A DNA stretch of 64,000 nt from Symploca sp. SIO3C6. GTDB lineage: Bacteria; Cyanobacteriota; Cyanobacteriia; Cyanobacteriales; Coleofasciculaceae. A program made the translations under genes and the position numbers. A model generated the notes under the pieces. That model was not told the origin of the DNA. It saw only the letters and a list, made by a program, of their open reading frames with translations, and did not search any database. Positions 56,061-64,000 of this stretch are shown one piece after another. The stretch is from assembly GCA_010692425.1 (NCBI GenBank), contig JAAHHJ010000001.1:186001-250000 (forward strand). The letters run 5' to 3'. Position 1 is the first letter of the stretch. Every line of letters begins with the position of its first letter.

Positions 56061-57068
56061 TTAAAAATTATCTTGACTAGTACTGGCACTAGGTACTGAT
56101 ACCATAGGAAAATTTTTACCGACAAACTGTATAAAGCGCAGTGCTAATTTATAGGGAATCAATTTTACCATCAGCAATTTAATCAGCAAGCGCTGAGTCT
56201 CTTTGCTCAAGATTATCCTTGGATGTAAATAAATAGCCTTTTTCAACTTTTGGCTAGCTTGCTTCAAACCCTCTTCATCAATAACCCCTTCCTGATTGAA
56301 TAAATTATTAAGGCACTGTTTGGCTAGGTATCGATAAGCGTTCGCCAAACTTCTTTTTTTAAGGAATTGTAACTCTGCTGGAGCCATCTGAAAAGCGCGC
56401 TCAATTACAATCAGGTTAGCCTTCTCCATAACCTCAACTTTAGAAGTCATCGATTGTGAAGAACGGCGATAAAGAATTTGGTACTTAGGAACTAAAACAA
56501 AAGGACAACGAGCTGCCAACCGTAGGTAATAGTCCCAATCTTCAACAGATTTAAGTGAGGGGTCAAATTCCCCTACAGACTCAATTAGTTCCCTGCGAAC
56601 AAGAATGTTAGAACCACTTGAAATAAAATTACGGACTAACAATTGTGAGTAAACATCACCATCAAAAAATAACGGTTCCCATGCATATAAAAACTCGCTC
56701 TTTTCATTGATAAATGCAGTCCAACTATAAGCAACACCAGCTTCAGGATGCTGTTTCAAAGCTTCTAGCTGTAGCTCTAATTTATCTGGCTTCCATAAAT
56801 CATCGGCGTCGATGAAGCTAATAAATTCACCACTTGATTGTATAATACCACGATTGCGTGCTACTGGTAATCCCCCATTGTCATAGGAGAAAACTTTTAA
56901 ACGAGGGTCAGTAATTTGACTTAGCAAGTCTAAAGTTCCATCAGTAGAGCCATCATTGATTACAATTAACTCGAAATCTGAAAAAGTTTGTGCTTTGATA
57001 GATTGGATGGTTTCTAAGATGGTTTTTGAGGCATTGTAAGCAGGAATAATTACTGAAATGGTAGGCAT
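56061..57068 (-). CDS. family 2 glycosyltransferase
   Basis: 335 residues: PTISVIIPAYNASKTILETI, INDGSTDGTLDLLSQI and DxD motif FIDADDLWKPDKLELQLEAL. Further SVEDWDYYLRLAARCPFVLV (conserved ED). Distinct from the tandem pair A/B. It acts in the repeat-unit assembly of the EPS locus. It starts 27 bases after the polymerase gene. Confidence 0.92.
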   Translation of the reverse strand: MPTISVIIPAYNASKTILETIQSIKAQTFSDFELIVINDGSTDGTLDLLSQITDPRLKVFSYDNGGLPVARNRGIIQSSGEFISFIDADDLWKPDKLELQLEALKQHPEAGVAYSWTAFINEKSEFLYAWEPLFFDGDVYSQLLVRNFISSGSNILVRRELIESVGEFDPSLKSVEDWDYYLRLAARCPFVLVPKYQILYRRSSQSMTSKVEVMEKANLIVIERAFQMAPAELQFLKKRSLANAYRYLAKQCLNNLFNQEGVIDEEGLKQASQKLKKAIYLHPRIILSKETQRLLIKLLMVKLIPYKLALRFIQFVGKNFPMVSVPSASTSQDNF

Positions 57069-57094
57069 CGTCGTAATGGTGTTTTAATGGTAAT

Positions 57095-58354
57095 TTAGGC
57101 AAAAACTGTTGACAATTTCTCTTTGAAGGCGATCCCTAACATCATTAAACCAGGCCAGTAAAGGAAAGCTAATCCCTCTAAATTCTCAGCCAACGAAAAA
57201 ATGAACATTACTAAAATTATTCCTAATCCGGTTCGAGCAATTTTACTTTGTTGGGCTTTGACAAATAGAGAGAGCAAACTATAGATCATGGGAATAGCTA
57301 AGGCAATAACGCCCACTAGCCCATGAAGATAGAGAGCACCAAACCAGGTGTGGTGACTACCGATTGGCATTTTGGCAGCAACATAAGGACCCTCTGGCGA
57401 TTTAACAGCATGCCCCCAAATGGGAGCATCACGCCATTTGTCGATCGCCAGTCTCCCTAAAATTCCTCTAACCCTCGAAGAGGCGGCTCGTCTACTATCG
57501 AAATAGTCTTTAAAATCCCTTGCCATCAGTAGTAGTTGGGAACCAAATAAACCACCAATAAAACTACTGATTCCCAAGGCAATTTGCATACTGGGTCGGG
57601 AAAGATTTACTAAAATAAATCTTATTACTGGTAGAGCAATTAAGCATAGTAGACCTAAGCGTGAAGCAGAACCCAAAATAGCAGCAACATTACCAATTAT
57701 AGCAAGATATCGCAATTTTTTGTCAGGTTCTTGTTCTGCTAAAACTATGTGGACGTTAGCGATTAGAGCTAAGGCAGGAGACCAAGGGGCAAATAAACTT
57801 AGGCGAGTTGCTCCCTCAGCGGAAATATATAAAGTTGCAGCGTAGTAACGTGTACTGTTGCCTCCTATTTTAGCAAAAATATAATTAGTAAATAGAGGCA
57901 TAGGAATGCCAGCAACACTTAGTAAATAACTCAGTGGTACCAGGACTAAAGTCTGTATACCAAGTATGCAAATAGCTCGATAGATTAATTGCGGTCTAAT
58001 TTTGAGGCAACCAATTAGAGGAAATACAGCTAAAAGCGCCCATGTTCTTAAGAAACTGTTGACAAATGATTTGATAGTTTTAACTGTCCCCAAGTTAAAT
58101 TCTAGATGACCAACAACTAAAGCTAGACCCATGACTAACATCGCCACTATCCAGATCCAAACTCCCAAAGGAATTGATATCCTTTCTTCAGGAGGAGTTT
58201 CCTCGTTTTGTTCCCAAAGCTTCTTGACTAGATACAGAACCAGGAAGTAAGCGAGCATCGGTGCTACCACATACTGCGCACCTAGGAAAAACAAAACATA
58301 GGTTCCGGTAATGTAATACCAAACTAATGTTTCTTCAAGATTTTGAGGTTTCAT
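57095..58354 (-). CDS. O-antigen/EPS polymerase or ligase (Wzy/WaaL-like)
   Basis: 419 residues from the ATG at 58354; a TTG one codon earlier is in frame. About ten or eleven TM helices, a large periplasmic loop (HAVKSPEGPYVAAKMPIGSH), then HTWFGALYLHGLVGVIALAI, which resembles the conserved SHNxxLxxLxxxG region of the O-antigen ligase/polymerase superfamily. Expected to polymerise flipped repeat units in the periplasm. Confidence 0.85.
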   Translation of the reverse strand: MKPQNLEETLVWYYITGTYVLFFLGAQYVVAPMLAYFLVLYLVKKLWEQNEETPPEERISIPLGVWIWIVAMLVMGLALVVGHLEFNLGTVKTIKSFVNSFLRTWALLAVFPLIGCLKIRPQLIYRAICILGIQTLVLVPLSYLLSVAGIPMPLFTNYIFAKIGGNSTRYYAATLYISAEGATRLSLFAPWSPALALIANVHIVLAEQEPDKKLRYLAIIGNVAAILGSASRLGLLCLIALPVIRFILVNLSRPSMQIALGISSFIGGLFGSQLLLMARDFKDYFDSRRAASSRVRGILGRLAIDKWRDAPIWGHAVKSPEGPYVAAKMPIGSHHTWFGALYLHGLVGVIALAIPMIYSLLSLFVKAQQSKIARTGLGIILVMFIFSLAENLEGLAFLYWPGLMMLGIAFKEKLSTVFA

Positions 58355-58580
58355 CAATGTTTAAATACCGAAGCCTTGTACTTGAAAAGATCCTAGTGCA
58401 ATACTGCTTAAATAAAGCTACCATTCCCTCCTCAGCGAAAGGCTGATTTAATTTAGTTTGTTGAGACCTTGACTAAGCACTACGGCATATTCCGCCAGCG
58501 CTCAGTGTCAGTTTTTGAAAGCATGACTGGGAACACAGCGTTACTTGCCAGTACACTTTCTACCACAACAGAGTCTACAG

Positions 58581-60023
58581 CTAAATAGATGTAGTTGGAT
58601 TTGATTTGATGGTTTGTCGTTGACGTTGCCAGTGGGGACGCAGCCAGAGAGAAAATAGCCCTAGGCTAACTAACCCTGAAGCTGCGATCGCTCCGAGGAA
58701 AGCCATTTTTCTCATTTGTTTAACTGGCGCTGATTGGGAGGGTAAGCTTGGTTGAGTAATCAACTCGAGCTTAGGATAAGAAGCAGACTTAGCTAATTGA
58801 GCAGTACCCAATTGAGTAAAAGCAGTTGAATAGACTGTTTCAGCAATGCGCACATCTCGCTCGAGAGTCTGTAGAGTTAAGGCATCCTGCGTCATGGTCT
58901 TGAACCTGTTCTCCAGCTGAGAAATATGCTTAGTCAATTCCTTACCGCTAGCTTGTAACCCCTGTTTTTGTGCTTGAACTTCCACTATTTGCCGGAATAG
59001 ACTTTCTCTAGCGGTGCCATTGCGCTCACCACTATCGACAGCTAGCTCAGAAATCTTTGCTAAATCCATAGGGCGACCTAAAAGGGACTGACTGCGCTCG
59101 AGGATAGCAGCTTTAGCACCCTTTTGCTTAGCACTTTCCCGCACTACAGCTGGGTGATTTGGTCCATAGGTAGGGCGCAAAATTTCCAGTTGTGAACTGG
59201 CTTCACTGTAGTCTTGTAAATGCTGCTGAAATAACTGGTCAGACTTCAGAATAAAGGCATCTGAAACCTGTTTAGCTGAAGTATCTAAATTACTAGAGAG
59301 TTCTTGGAGACTAGCAGTAGTTTGCTGCTGTTGAGCTGAAAGTTGAATCTCTTCTCGGCGCAGGTTCTCTAGGTTTTCTGAAACCTGAGAAACTTGTTGC
59401 GCTGAAGACAATCCCGTCTTCGCTTTGTGTTGAGCAAGGAGTCTTTCGGCAGCTTTCAAATTGCTGAGTGCTGATTCGACAGCCTTTTTGATTGGTTCGT
59501 TCTCCTCTTGGATTTCTTGAATTCTCAGTTGCTCTAGCCTATTCTCAAAAGCTTTGCTCAGAGCAAAAGCTTTACTCTGGGCTTCTTGGGGGCTAGTTCC
59601 TGAAATTTCAAAATTCATCATGGTGGTATTATCTACCGCTTGAATCTTGGGCTTTCCAAACTCGCTGATGCCCATGTCAAGTTCAGCAGCAGATTGTTCA
59701 ATTACTAACCTACTTTCGGCAATGAACTTGTACTTTTCTCTTGGATCTTGGGAGCGATCGCTATAAGGAGAATCTACTTCCGAAGAGGCAGCGCCTAAGT
59801 TAGGGATATTAATTCTAGTGTATGAACGAGCCCCTGGTAGGGAGTAGGTCCACTTACTGCTGTAGTTTGGCTTAGAGACCTCTAAGTGTACTAAAGTTAT
59901 GCCCCAAATCGCCGCATTCATGATTATGCCCAGAGATAAGTAGCGCATCCAGCGCCTCTGAGATTCGGCAGATTGTAAAGACTTCGAAGATGGATTAGAT
60001 GCAGCAATAGACTCAGTAATCAT
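58581..60023 (-). CDS. Wzz-like polysaccharide co-polymerase without kinase domain
   Basis: 480 residues: TM1 (about 29-48, LSLGIIMNAAIWGITLVHLE), a long periplasmic coiled-coil region (about 180-400), and TM2 (about 445-465, MAFLGAIAASGLVSLGLFSL) followed by a short basic tail. There is no cytoplasmic Walker-type tyrosine kinase domain. Chain-length determinants of this class interact with the polymerase and the export channel. It lies 27 bases after the export gene. Confidence 0.88.
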   Translation of the reverse strand: MITESIAASNPSSKSLQSAESQRRWMRYLSLGIIMNAAIWGITLVHLEVSKPNYSSKWTYSLPGARSYTRINIPNLGAASSEVDSPYSDRSQDPREKYKFIAESRLVIEQSAAELDMGISEFGKPKIQAVDNTTMMNFEISGTSPQEAQSKAFALSKAFENRLEQLRIQEIQEENEPIKKAVESALSNLKAAERLLAQHKAKTGLSSAQQVSQVSENLENLRREEIQLSAQQQQTTASLQELSSNLDTSAKQVSDAFILKSDQLFQQHLQDYSEASSQLEILRPTYGPNHPAVVRESAKQKGAKAAILERSQSLLGRPMDLAKISELAVDSGERNGTARESLFRQIVEVQAQKQGLQASGKELTKHISQLENRFKTMTQDALTLQTLERDVRIAETVYSTAFTQLGTAQLAKSASYPKLELITQPSLPSQSAPVKQMRKMAFLGAIAASGLVSLGLFSLWLRPHWQRQRQTIKSNPTTSI

Positions 60024-60050
60024 CTTATGAACTAGGTTTTTGACTAAGGA

Positions 60051-61112
60051 TCAATTTGAAAAGATGTCCTGCAATAATCTGATCGGATTGAGGACATTTC
60101 TGAGGACGTTAAAGACGTTGTTAACGTTAGAGACAGTTGAATCGTAGCAAGCAACGCTATCTTCTGGCATGAGAAAAGGATTAACTGTGGGGTCTGCAGA
60201 ATTTTCCAGCAAATCTTCAACCTTGCTCTCGAAGGTCTTAGTTTCTCCAGTTTGGCGGTCAGTTTGCACTAAAAGAACTCTGCGCTTAGAATTTACAGGT
60301 GATGAGCCACCTAAACAATTTGCTACTACTACAGCTTGAGAGAAGCGGGAACCGTAGGGTAGTTCGTTAGTCTGAACCTCATCCGGATTGGGACTCGTCA
60401 GATTGGAAAGATATACAGTAATGGTTTCTGGTGTGATTTGAGAAAGGCGCACTAATTCATTGCGAGTGCTATCGAGGTCAGGAACAATAATTTGGTCTCC
60501 AGCAATGAGGGGAACATCTTCAACTGGCGCACCCGTAAACTCGCCGGACAAATCCAGTACCTGCTCTTGTTTGCCTCTGAGCAAGCGCACTTGGGAAATG
60601 TCGGCATTGGGTTTGACCCCTCCAGCGGCAAGAATGGCTGCGGTAAGATAGCGTTCTGGTGGATAGTCCCCAGATAAGGTAGCAATCTGCGCTGGCAGTT
60701 CCCGCCCCTTTGACTCTGTCTCATTAATAAGCACACGACCTGGATAGAATACTGCTCCCCCAACGCTTACCTGAATTGGAGCCCATTCAAAAATTTCTAG
60801 GCTCAATAGCAATGACTGCGGCTGGAAGAAGCCACCTGTGATCAACGCTTGCTTAATCTGGGCCTCTACTTCTGAAATTTCTTTACCCGCTGCAGAGAAG
60901 GGTTCCAGGTAGGGAACATTAAGCATGCCATCAAGGTTAACTTCGTATGTGGCGCTAAAGCGTTCATTGTTGGGTAAGTCTTCTTCGCCAGGAATAAACA
61001 GTCTGAGGCGATCACCAGGAGACAATGGTAGCGCCCAGACGTCAGATGATGTCAATATCAATGCTGTCGTTGATATCGCCCCTATTATGAAATACTTTAC
61101 TAATTTGAGCAT
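60051..61112 (-). CDS. Wza-like polysaccharide export protein
   Basis: 353 residues. A signal peptide (FIIGAISTTALILTSSDVWA, no lipobox Cys) is followed by a Poly_export domain (PLSPGDRLRLFIPGEEDLPN, YEVNLDGMLNVPYLEP) and SLBB-like segments (IQVSVGGAVFYPGRV, LTAAILAAGGVKPNADISQV). Forms or contacts the outer-membrane export channel. First gene of the minus-strand EPS run, after a 425-base gap. Confidence 0.9.
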   Translation of the reverse strand: MLKLVKYFIIGAISTTALILTSSDVWALPLSPGDRLRLFIPGEEDLPNNERFSATYEVNLDGMLNVPYLEPFSAAGKEISEVEAQIKQALITGGFFQPQSLLLSLEIFEWAPIQVSVGGAVFYPGRVLINETESKGRELPAQIATLSGDYPPERYLTAAILAAGGVKPNADISQVRLLRGKQEQVLDLSGEFTGAPVEDVPLIAGDQIIVPDLDSTRNELVRLSQITPETITVYLSNLTSPNPDEVQTNELPYGSRFSQAVVVANCLGGSSPVNSKRRVLLVQTDRQTGETKTFESKVEDLLENSADPTVNPFLMPEDSVACYDSTVSNVNNVFNVLRNVLNPIRLLQDIFSN

Positions 61113-61538
61113 CTACCTCGATGACCTCAACTATTTAGTATATCTGGCTTGACCAGATGTGATGTGGAGTTCATTTTAAAGTCTATCGTTGATGCCGAAA
61201 CCCTGATTTGTACTTGATGCTTACTCTAGTCAAGCAACTTACTTGATCATTTTTAAGAGCTTTTACCTCTTGTTCAATACGTCGCAGTTTTTAGCATTTG
61301 TTAATGCTACATCCATTCCCACATTTTTTGATTAATTCCTGATTGTACACCCTCGTTTAAACATTATTCTCGTTAGAACGTAAAAAACATTATACTACTA
61401 GATATGGATACGCACAATAAAGTATTCAGGATGTCAGGTAGCAAAGACGCCATAGATGCCTCAACAGTTCAACGATGACGCTCTGAGTCCCCACCTGGAC
61501 TCGGAGCAGCTCTTAAACGAAGGCAGGTCGTTTCCCAA
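61113..61538. other. spacer upstream of the EPS operon
   Basis: About 425 bases expected to hold the operon promoter. It contains a 10-bp hairpin, CTCTGAGTCC (61481-61490) / GGACTCGGAG (61497-61506), with one G-T pair. No gene was seen. Confidence 0.4.
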
Positions 61539-61673
61539 TCAAGCTGGCAGCTTCTTGAGCCAATCCTGAACTATTTCGGACATTAACACTCTCAATTTAC
61601 TAGCCTGCTTCTTAAGTCTTGCTCTATCTTGCTTCGTTGGATAGAGATTTAGCGCTGCCTTAGTAATGCTGTT
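61539..61673 (-). pseudogene. possible ribbon-helix-helix (CopG-like) fragment
   Basis: The last ~45 codons of a frame ending at 61539 read NSITKAALNLYPTKQDRARL, then KKQASKLRVLMSEIVQDWLK. The pattern of a short strand then two amphipathic helices resembles antitoxin-type ribbon-helix-helix proteins. Upstream of this the frame is not protein-like and no start is near. No toxin gene was seen. Confidence 0.3.
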
Positions 61674-61861
61674 GTGGACACAAGGAACTCTGCCGAAGCT
61701 AGGAACTAACCTTGCAGGCGTCGATGTCTCCAGCTCTACTTCCCAAACCAGTAAACGGAGGTGTGACCCACCCGGAGGTTCCCTCCAGTATGGAAAGGGC
61801 TCCTCTAAGTTTGCAAAGAAGTATGAAGCAACTTCAACTTCCCAATCCACTAATTTTCTGG

Positions 61862-61905
61862 TTATTACTTATTACTTATTACTTATTACTTATTGCCTAT
61901 TACTT
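61862..61905. repeat. ACTTATT heptamer array, second copy
   Basis: About five copies of the unit (TTATTAC in this register), the last degraded (TTATTGCC), just downstream of the glycosyltransferase stop. Same unit as 2464-2496. Confidence 0.8.
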
Positions 61906-61921
61906 AAAATTCATAAATTGT

Positions 61922-63196
61922 TCATTTCCTAGATATAGTTTCTTCAATTACATTCTTGTACATTTTCGCAATGTCCCACCATCTTAGTAAAATTCTTTGA
62001 GCCCTTAAACTGAAATTATCCATATCCTTAATAATATCCTGCTCAATTATAGATAGTTTCTCCTTGCTAGGTAAATTTCTCAAAAACTCTCTGTAGCTAT
62101 CGACTTGATTGTTAACTAGAAATCCATATTTTTGACCTGCAAGTAGATGCTCCATACGCTCACAGGGAATTGTCAAAACTGCTCTACCACAGGATAAATA
62201 TTCAGGAACCTTTAAACTGGCACAAGTAAACTTATCTTGGAGATAAAGGTATTTATTGTAAGGAGCCACGCAAAGATTAGCAGCACTGATATAAAGTGCT
62301 GCCTCTTTTTGGGGTAGCCTGCCTGTAAATACAACAGGCGCATTAAGCTCTTTGGCAAGTGCTTCTAACTCTTCACGTTTGGAGCCATCACCAACCATGT
62401 ACAAAACTACACCCTGGGGTTGTTCACGCCCCAAAGCTTCAATAATTGGTCCTGGTTCCTGGATAAAGCGGTTAAGTGAACCGACATAGGTTAAGACTAA
62501 CGCTTCTTGACTAATGCCTAATTGCTCTCGACAAAAGCGACGCTCTCGAATACTGAAAGTATCAGGATCAACGCCATAGGGAATGGGGTAAATGGGCTGG
62601 TTAGGGCGAACATAACCATTTTCTAGTAGAAAAGACTTCATCTGTTCTGTTTCTACTACAATGCTGTCAGTGCGATCGCTCCATTGCTTCCTCAGCTGAG
62701 GTCGTAATTGCTCTAATCCAATACTTGCTAACTGCTTGAGTAAGTTAGGCTGCTGCAATTTTCGATACTTATACATTGCTTCAATCAGAATTACTGTCGG
62801 CACTTGGTAGCGAGAGAAAGCACTAGCAAAAATTCCCAACAAAGGCCATTCTTTTTCAATGATTAAATCGAATTTTTTAGCATGTTCTTGGGCAAATTTA
62901 TCTATAATTCGCTTATAGTTCCACAAAGACAAATAGTGGTTAGGCACATAGTAGGGAAATCTATTGTGTTTTTCCCGTTCTGACATCTGATTTTGATCAA
63001 CAAGCGTTAAGTATTTGTGATCAATATGATCATCTTCATTAGTGTTGAGAATTTTTCTGTAAACTAGAGTAACATCAAAGTCTTTTTCTAAGAATGGTAC
63101 CATCGGCAAGGTACTCAAGATGTAAGGAGAGCGGGGTTGGTATTGAACACCAGGTAAGGCAATACAAATTCTTGGCTTTCTGAAAATCGATTTCAT
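61922..63196 (-). CDS. family 4 glycosyltransferase
   Basis: 424 residues, GT-B fold. The C-terminal Rossmann half holds VLTYVGSLNRFIQEPGPIIE, YMVGDGSKREELEALAKELN, VVFTGRLPQKEAALYISAAN and KVPEYLSCGRAVLTIPCERM, where an EY pair stands at the usual donor-binding EX7E site. Cytoplasmic. First gene of the minus-strand polysaccharide region, separated from the export gene by about 800 bases of remnants. Confidence 0.9.
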   Translation of the reverse strand: MKSIFRKPRICIALPGVQYQPRSPYILSTLPMVPFLEKDFDVTLVYRKILNTNEDDHIDHKYLTLVDQNQMSEREKHNRFPYYVPNHYLSLWNYKRIIDKFAQEHAKKFDLIIEKEWPLLGIFASAFSRYQVPTVILIEAMYKYRKLQQPNLLKQLASIGLEQLRPQLRKQWSDRTDSIVVETEQMKSFLLENGYVRPNQPIYPIPYGVDPDTFSIRERRFCREQLGISQEALVLTYVGSLNRFIQEPGPIIEALGREQPQGVVLYMVGDGSKREELEALAKELNAPVVFTGRLPQKEAALYISAANLCVAPYNKYLYLQDKFTCASLKVPEYLSCGRAVLTIPCERMEHLLAGQKYGFLVNNQVDSYREFLRNLPSKEKLSIIEQDIIKDMDNFSLRAQRILLRWWDIAKMYKNVIEETISRK

Positions 63197-64000
63197 CTGA
63201 ATGAACTCTATTTTATTAGTTGTTAAGAAAAATAGTTTTTTCGTTGATCAAAACTGATAATTAAACTTATCAATTGGCTTTGATATTCACAACATATGTG
63301 TGTTTCTTACTGAAATCAATACGGTAAGGTACTGAAACTTCGTCTTGTCCAAGTCTTTCTGTGAAAAAGTTTACGTAAATGTTTAACCACTGTTTCACTG
63401 TGTCTGTTAAGAAATTTCTGACCTATAGCACTGGGCGCTGGTGTGTTTACAAATCATCAATCGAGCCTTGATGAGCAAACAATTAGTACACTTGTACTGT
63501 AAGCAGCCCGTAGCCCACTGCTATAAGTAACAGACTTAGTTACTTAGGTATACTCGATTCATCAATACTTACTGGGTTCGCTTATTCTAATTAAAATTAA
63601 AGATTAATGATTGTCTTAATTATACTACTAGTATAATTAATTGCCTTTTTGTCGCTAAACAAACAATAATGATATTTCTCTAAAAAATGTTTAGTTCTTA
63701 ATATTAATTAACTAAAACATCTATTTTTATGTAGAAACTGATTTTTCGTTAAAATTAACAATTAGCTGGGAGTTACTGCCAGGAGAGCAAATGCCTTAGG
63801 AAAGGTTAGTTACAGCAAGGTATTGAGTACTCTCAGCCCACATTATGCACTTCACTATGAAGTTAAAAAAAAATTGCTACAAATTTTCTCTTACAGCAGT
63901 TTCAGACTCGATGTGATCACTTGTAGCCCTCACCCCAGCCCCTCTCCCAACGCAAGGGAGAGGGGGACAGATTATGACATAATAAAGGTTTAATGAATTC
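63197..64000. other. terminal spacer, about 800 bases
   Basis: AT-rich region with no convincing gene. It includes a perfect 10-bp inverted repeat TTAATTATAC / GTATAATTAA (63616-63625, 63631-63640) and the palindromic repeat at 63939-63965. Confidence 0.45.
63939..63965. repeat. CCCCTCTCCC/GGGAGAGGGG palindromic repeat
   Basis: Perfect 10-bp stem with a seven-base loop, embedded in a CTCACCCCAGCCC context that is a widespread intergenic repeat in cyanobacterial genomes. Confidence 0.75.

Noticed and set aside
61666-61987. Plus-strand frames near the second heptamer array
   Set aside because: They run through repeat DNA and into the antisense of the glycosyltransferase gene; no protein features.

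Overview
The window looks like a chromosomal segment of a cyanobacterium. It carries kaiA-kaiB-kaiC, chlI (magnesium chelatase), a CCB1-type cytochrome b6 maturation factor, a Ycf20-family protein, glycerate kinase and several cyanobacteria-type domains (DUF3155, DUF3611, DUF928). GCGATCGC (HIP1-like) octamers recur. KaiA is full length (about 306 residues); the short KaiA usual in heterocyst-formers is absent, so a non-heterocystous lineage such as the Chroococcidiopsis/Gloeocapsa group is my inference. No rRNA, tRNA or CRISPR array was found.

Layout. 1-5,000: end of a small membrane protein gene, aspartate kinase, an ExbB/ExbD pair and a YkvA-like protein. 4,955-7,300: an AT-rich two-gene unit, a DUF262 protein followed by a RelA/SpoT-domain protein, which looks like a candidate stress or defence module. 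7,371-13,254: an MCE (MlaD-like) protein with its MlaF-like ATPase, a solitary IS605-type tnpB element, chlI and a DUF429 protein. 13,727-17,062: an outer-membrane barrel and a secreted CHAT protease-like protein. 17,178-24,096: the circadian clock genes, with a very large hybrid histidine kinase diverging from them. 24,231-28,175: a membrane glycosyltransferase, ycf20 and glycerate kinase. 28,240-32,430: a triple-TIR, 14-WD40 protein. 32,744-42,870: mostly housekeeping (aat, rpsN, nth, rseP, serS) with small conserved proteins and a PadR regulator. 43,260-49,821: a sensor kinase, an SLH protein, terB between two tnpB wrecks, a MITE-like element and an ArsR regulator. 49,822-63,196: an exopolysaccharide locus on the minus strand, with Wza-like export protein, Wzz-like chain-length protein, Wzy-like polymerase, Wzx-like flippase, four glycosyltransferases and an Asp-box propeller protein.

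How it works together. The polysaccharide genes form a Wzx/Wzy-type pathway apart from an initiating sugar-phosphate transferase and a tyrosine kinase, which are not here. KaiABC form the clock oscillator; the adjacent degenerate-receiver kinase and a distant PadR protein are possible clock partners by inference only. Short tandem repeats (CTCCCCAT octamers, ACTTATT heptamers) are scattered through intergenic regions and have entered two or three reading frames. The best candidates for undescribed biology are the DUF262-RelA/SpoT pair, the triple-TIR WD40 protein, the tnpB element whose product has lost most zinc-finger cysteines, and the secreted CHAT/barrel pair.
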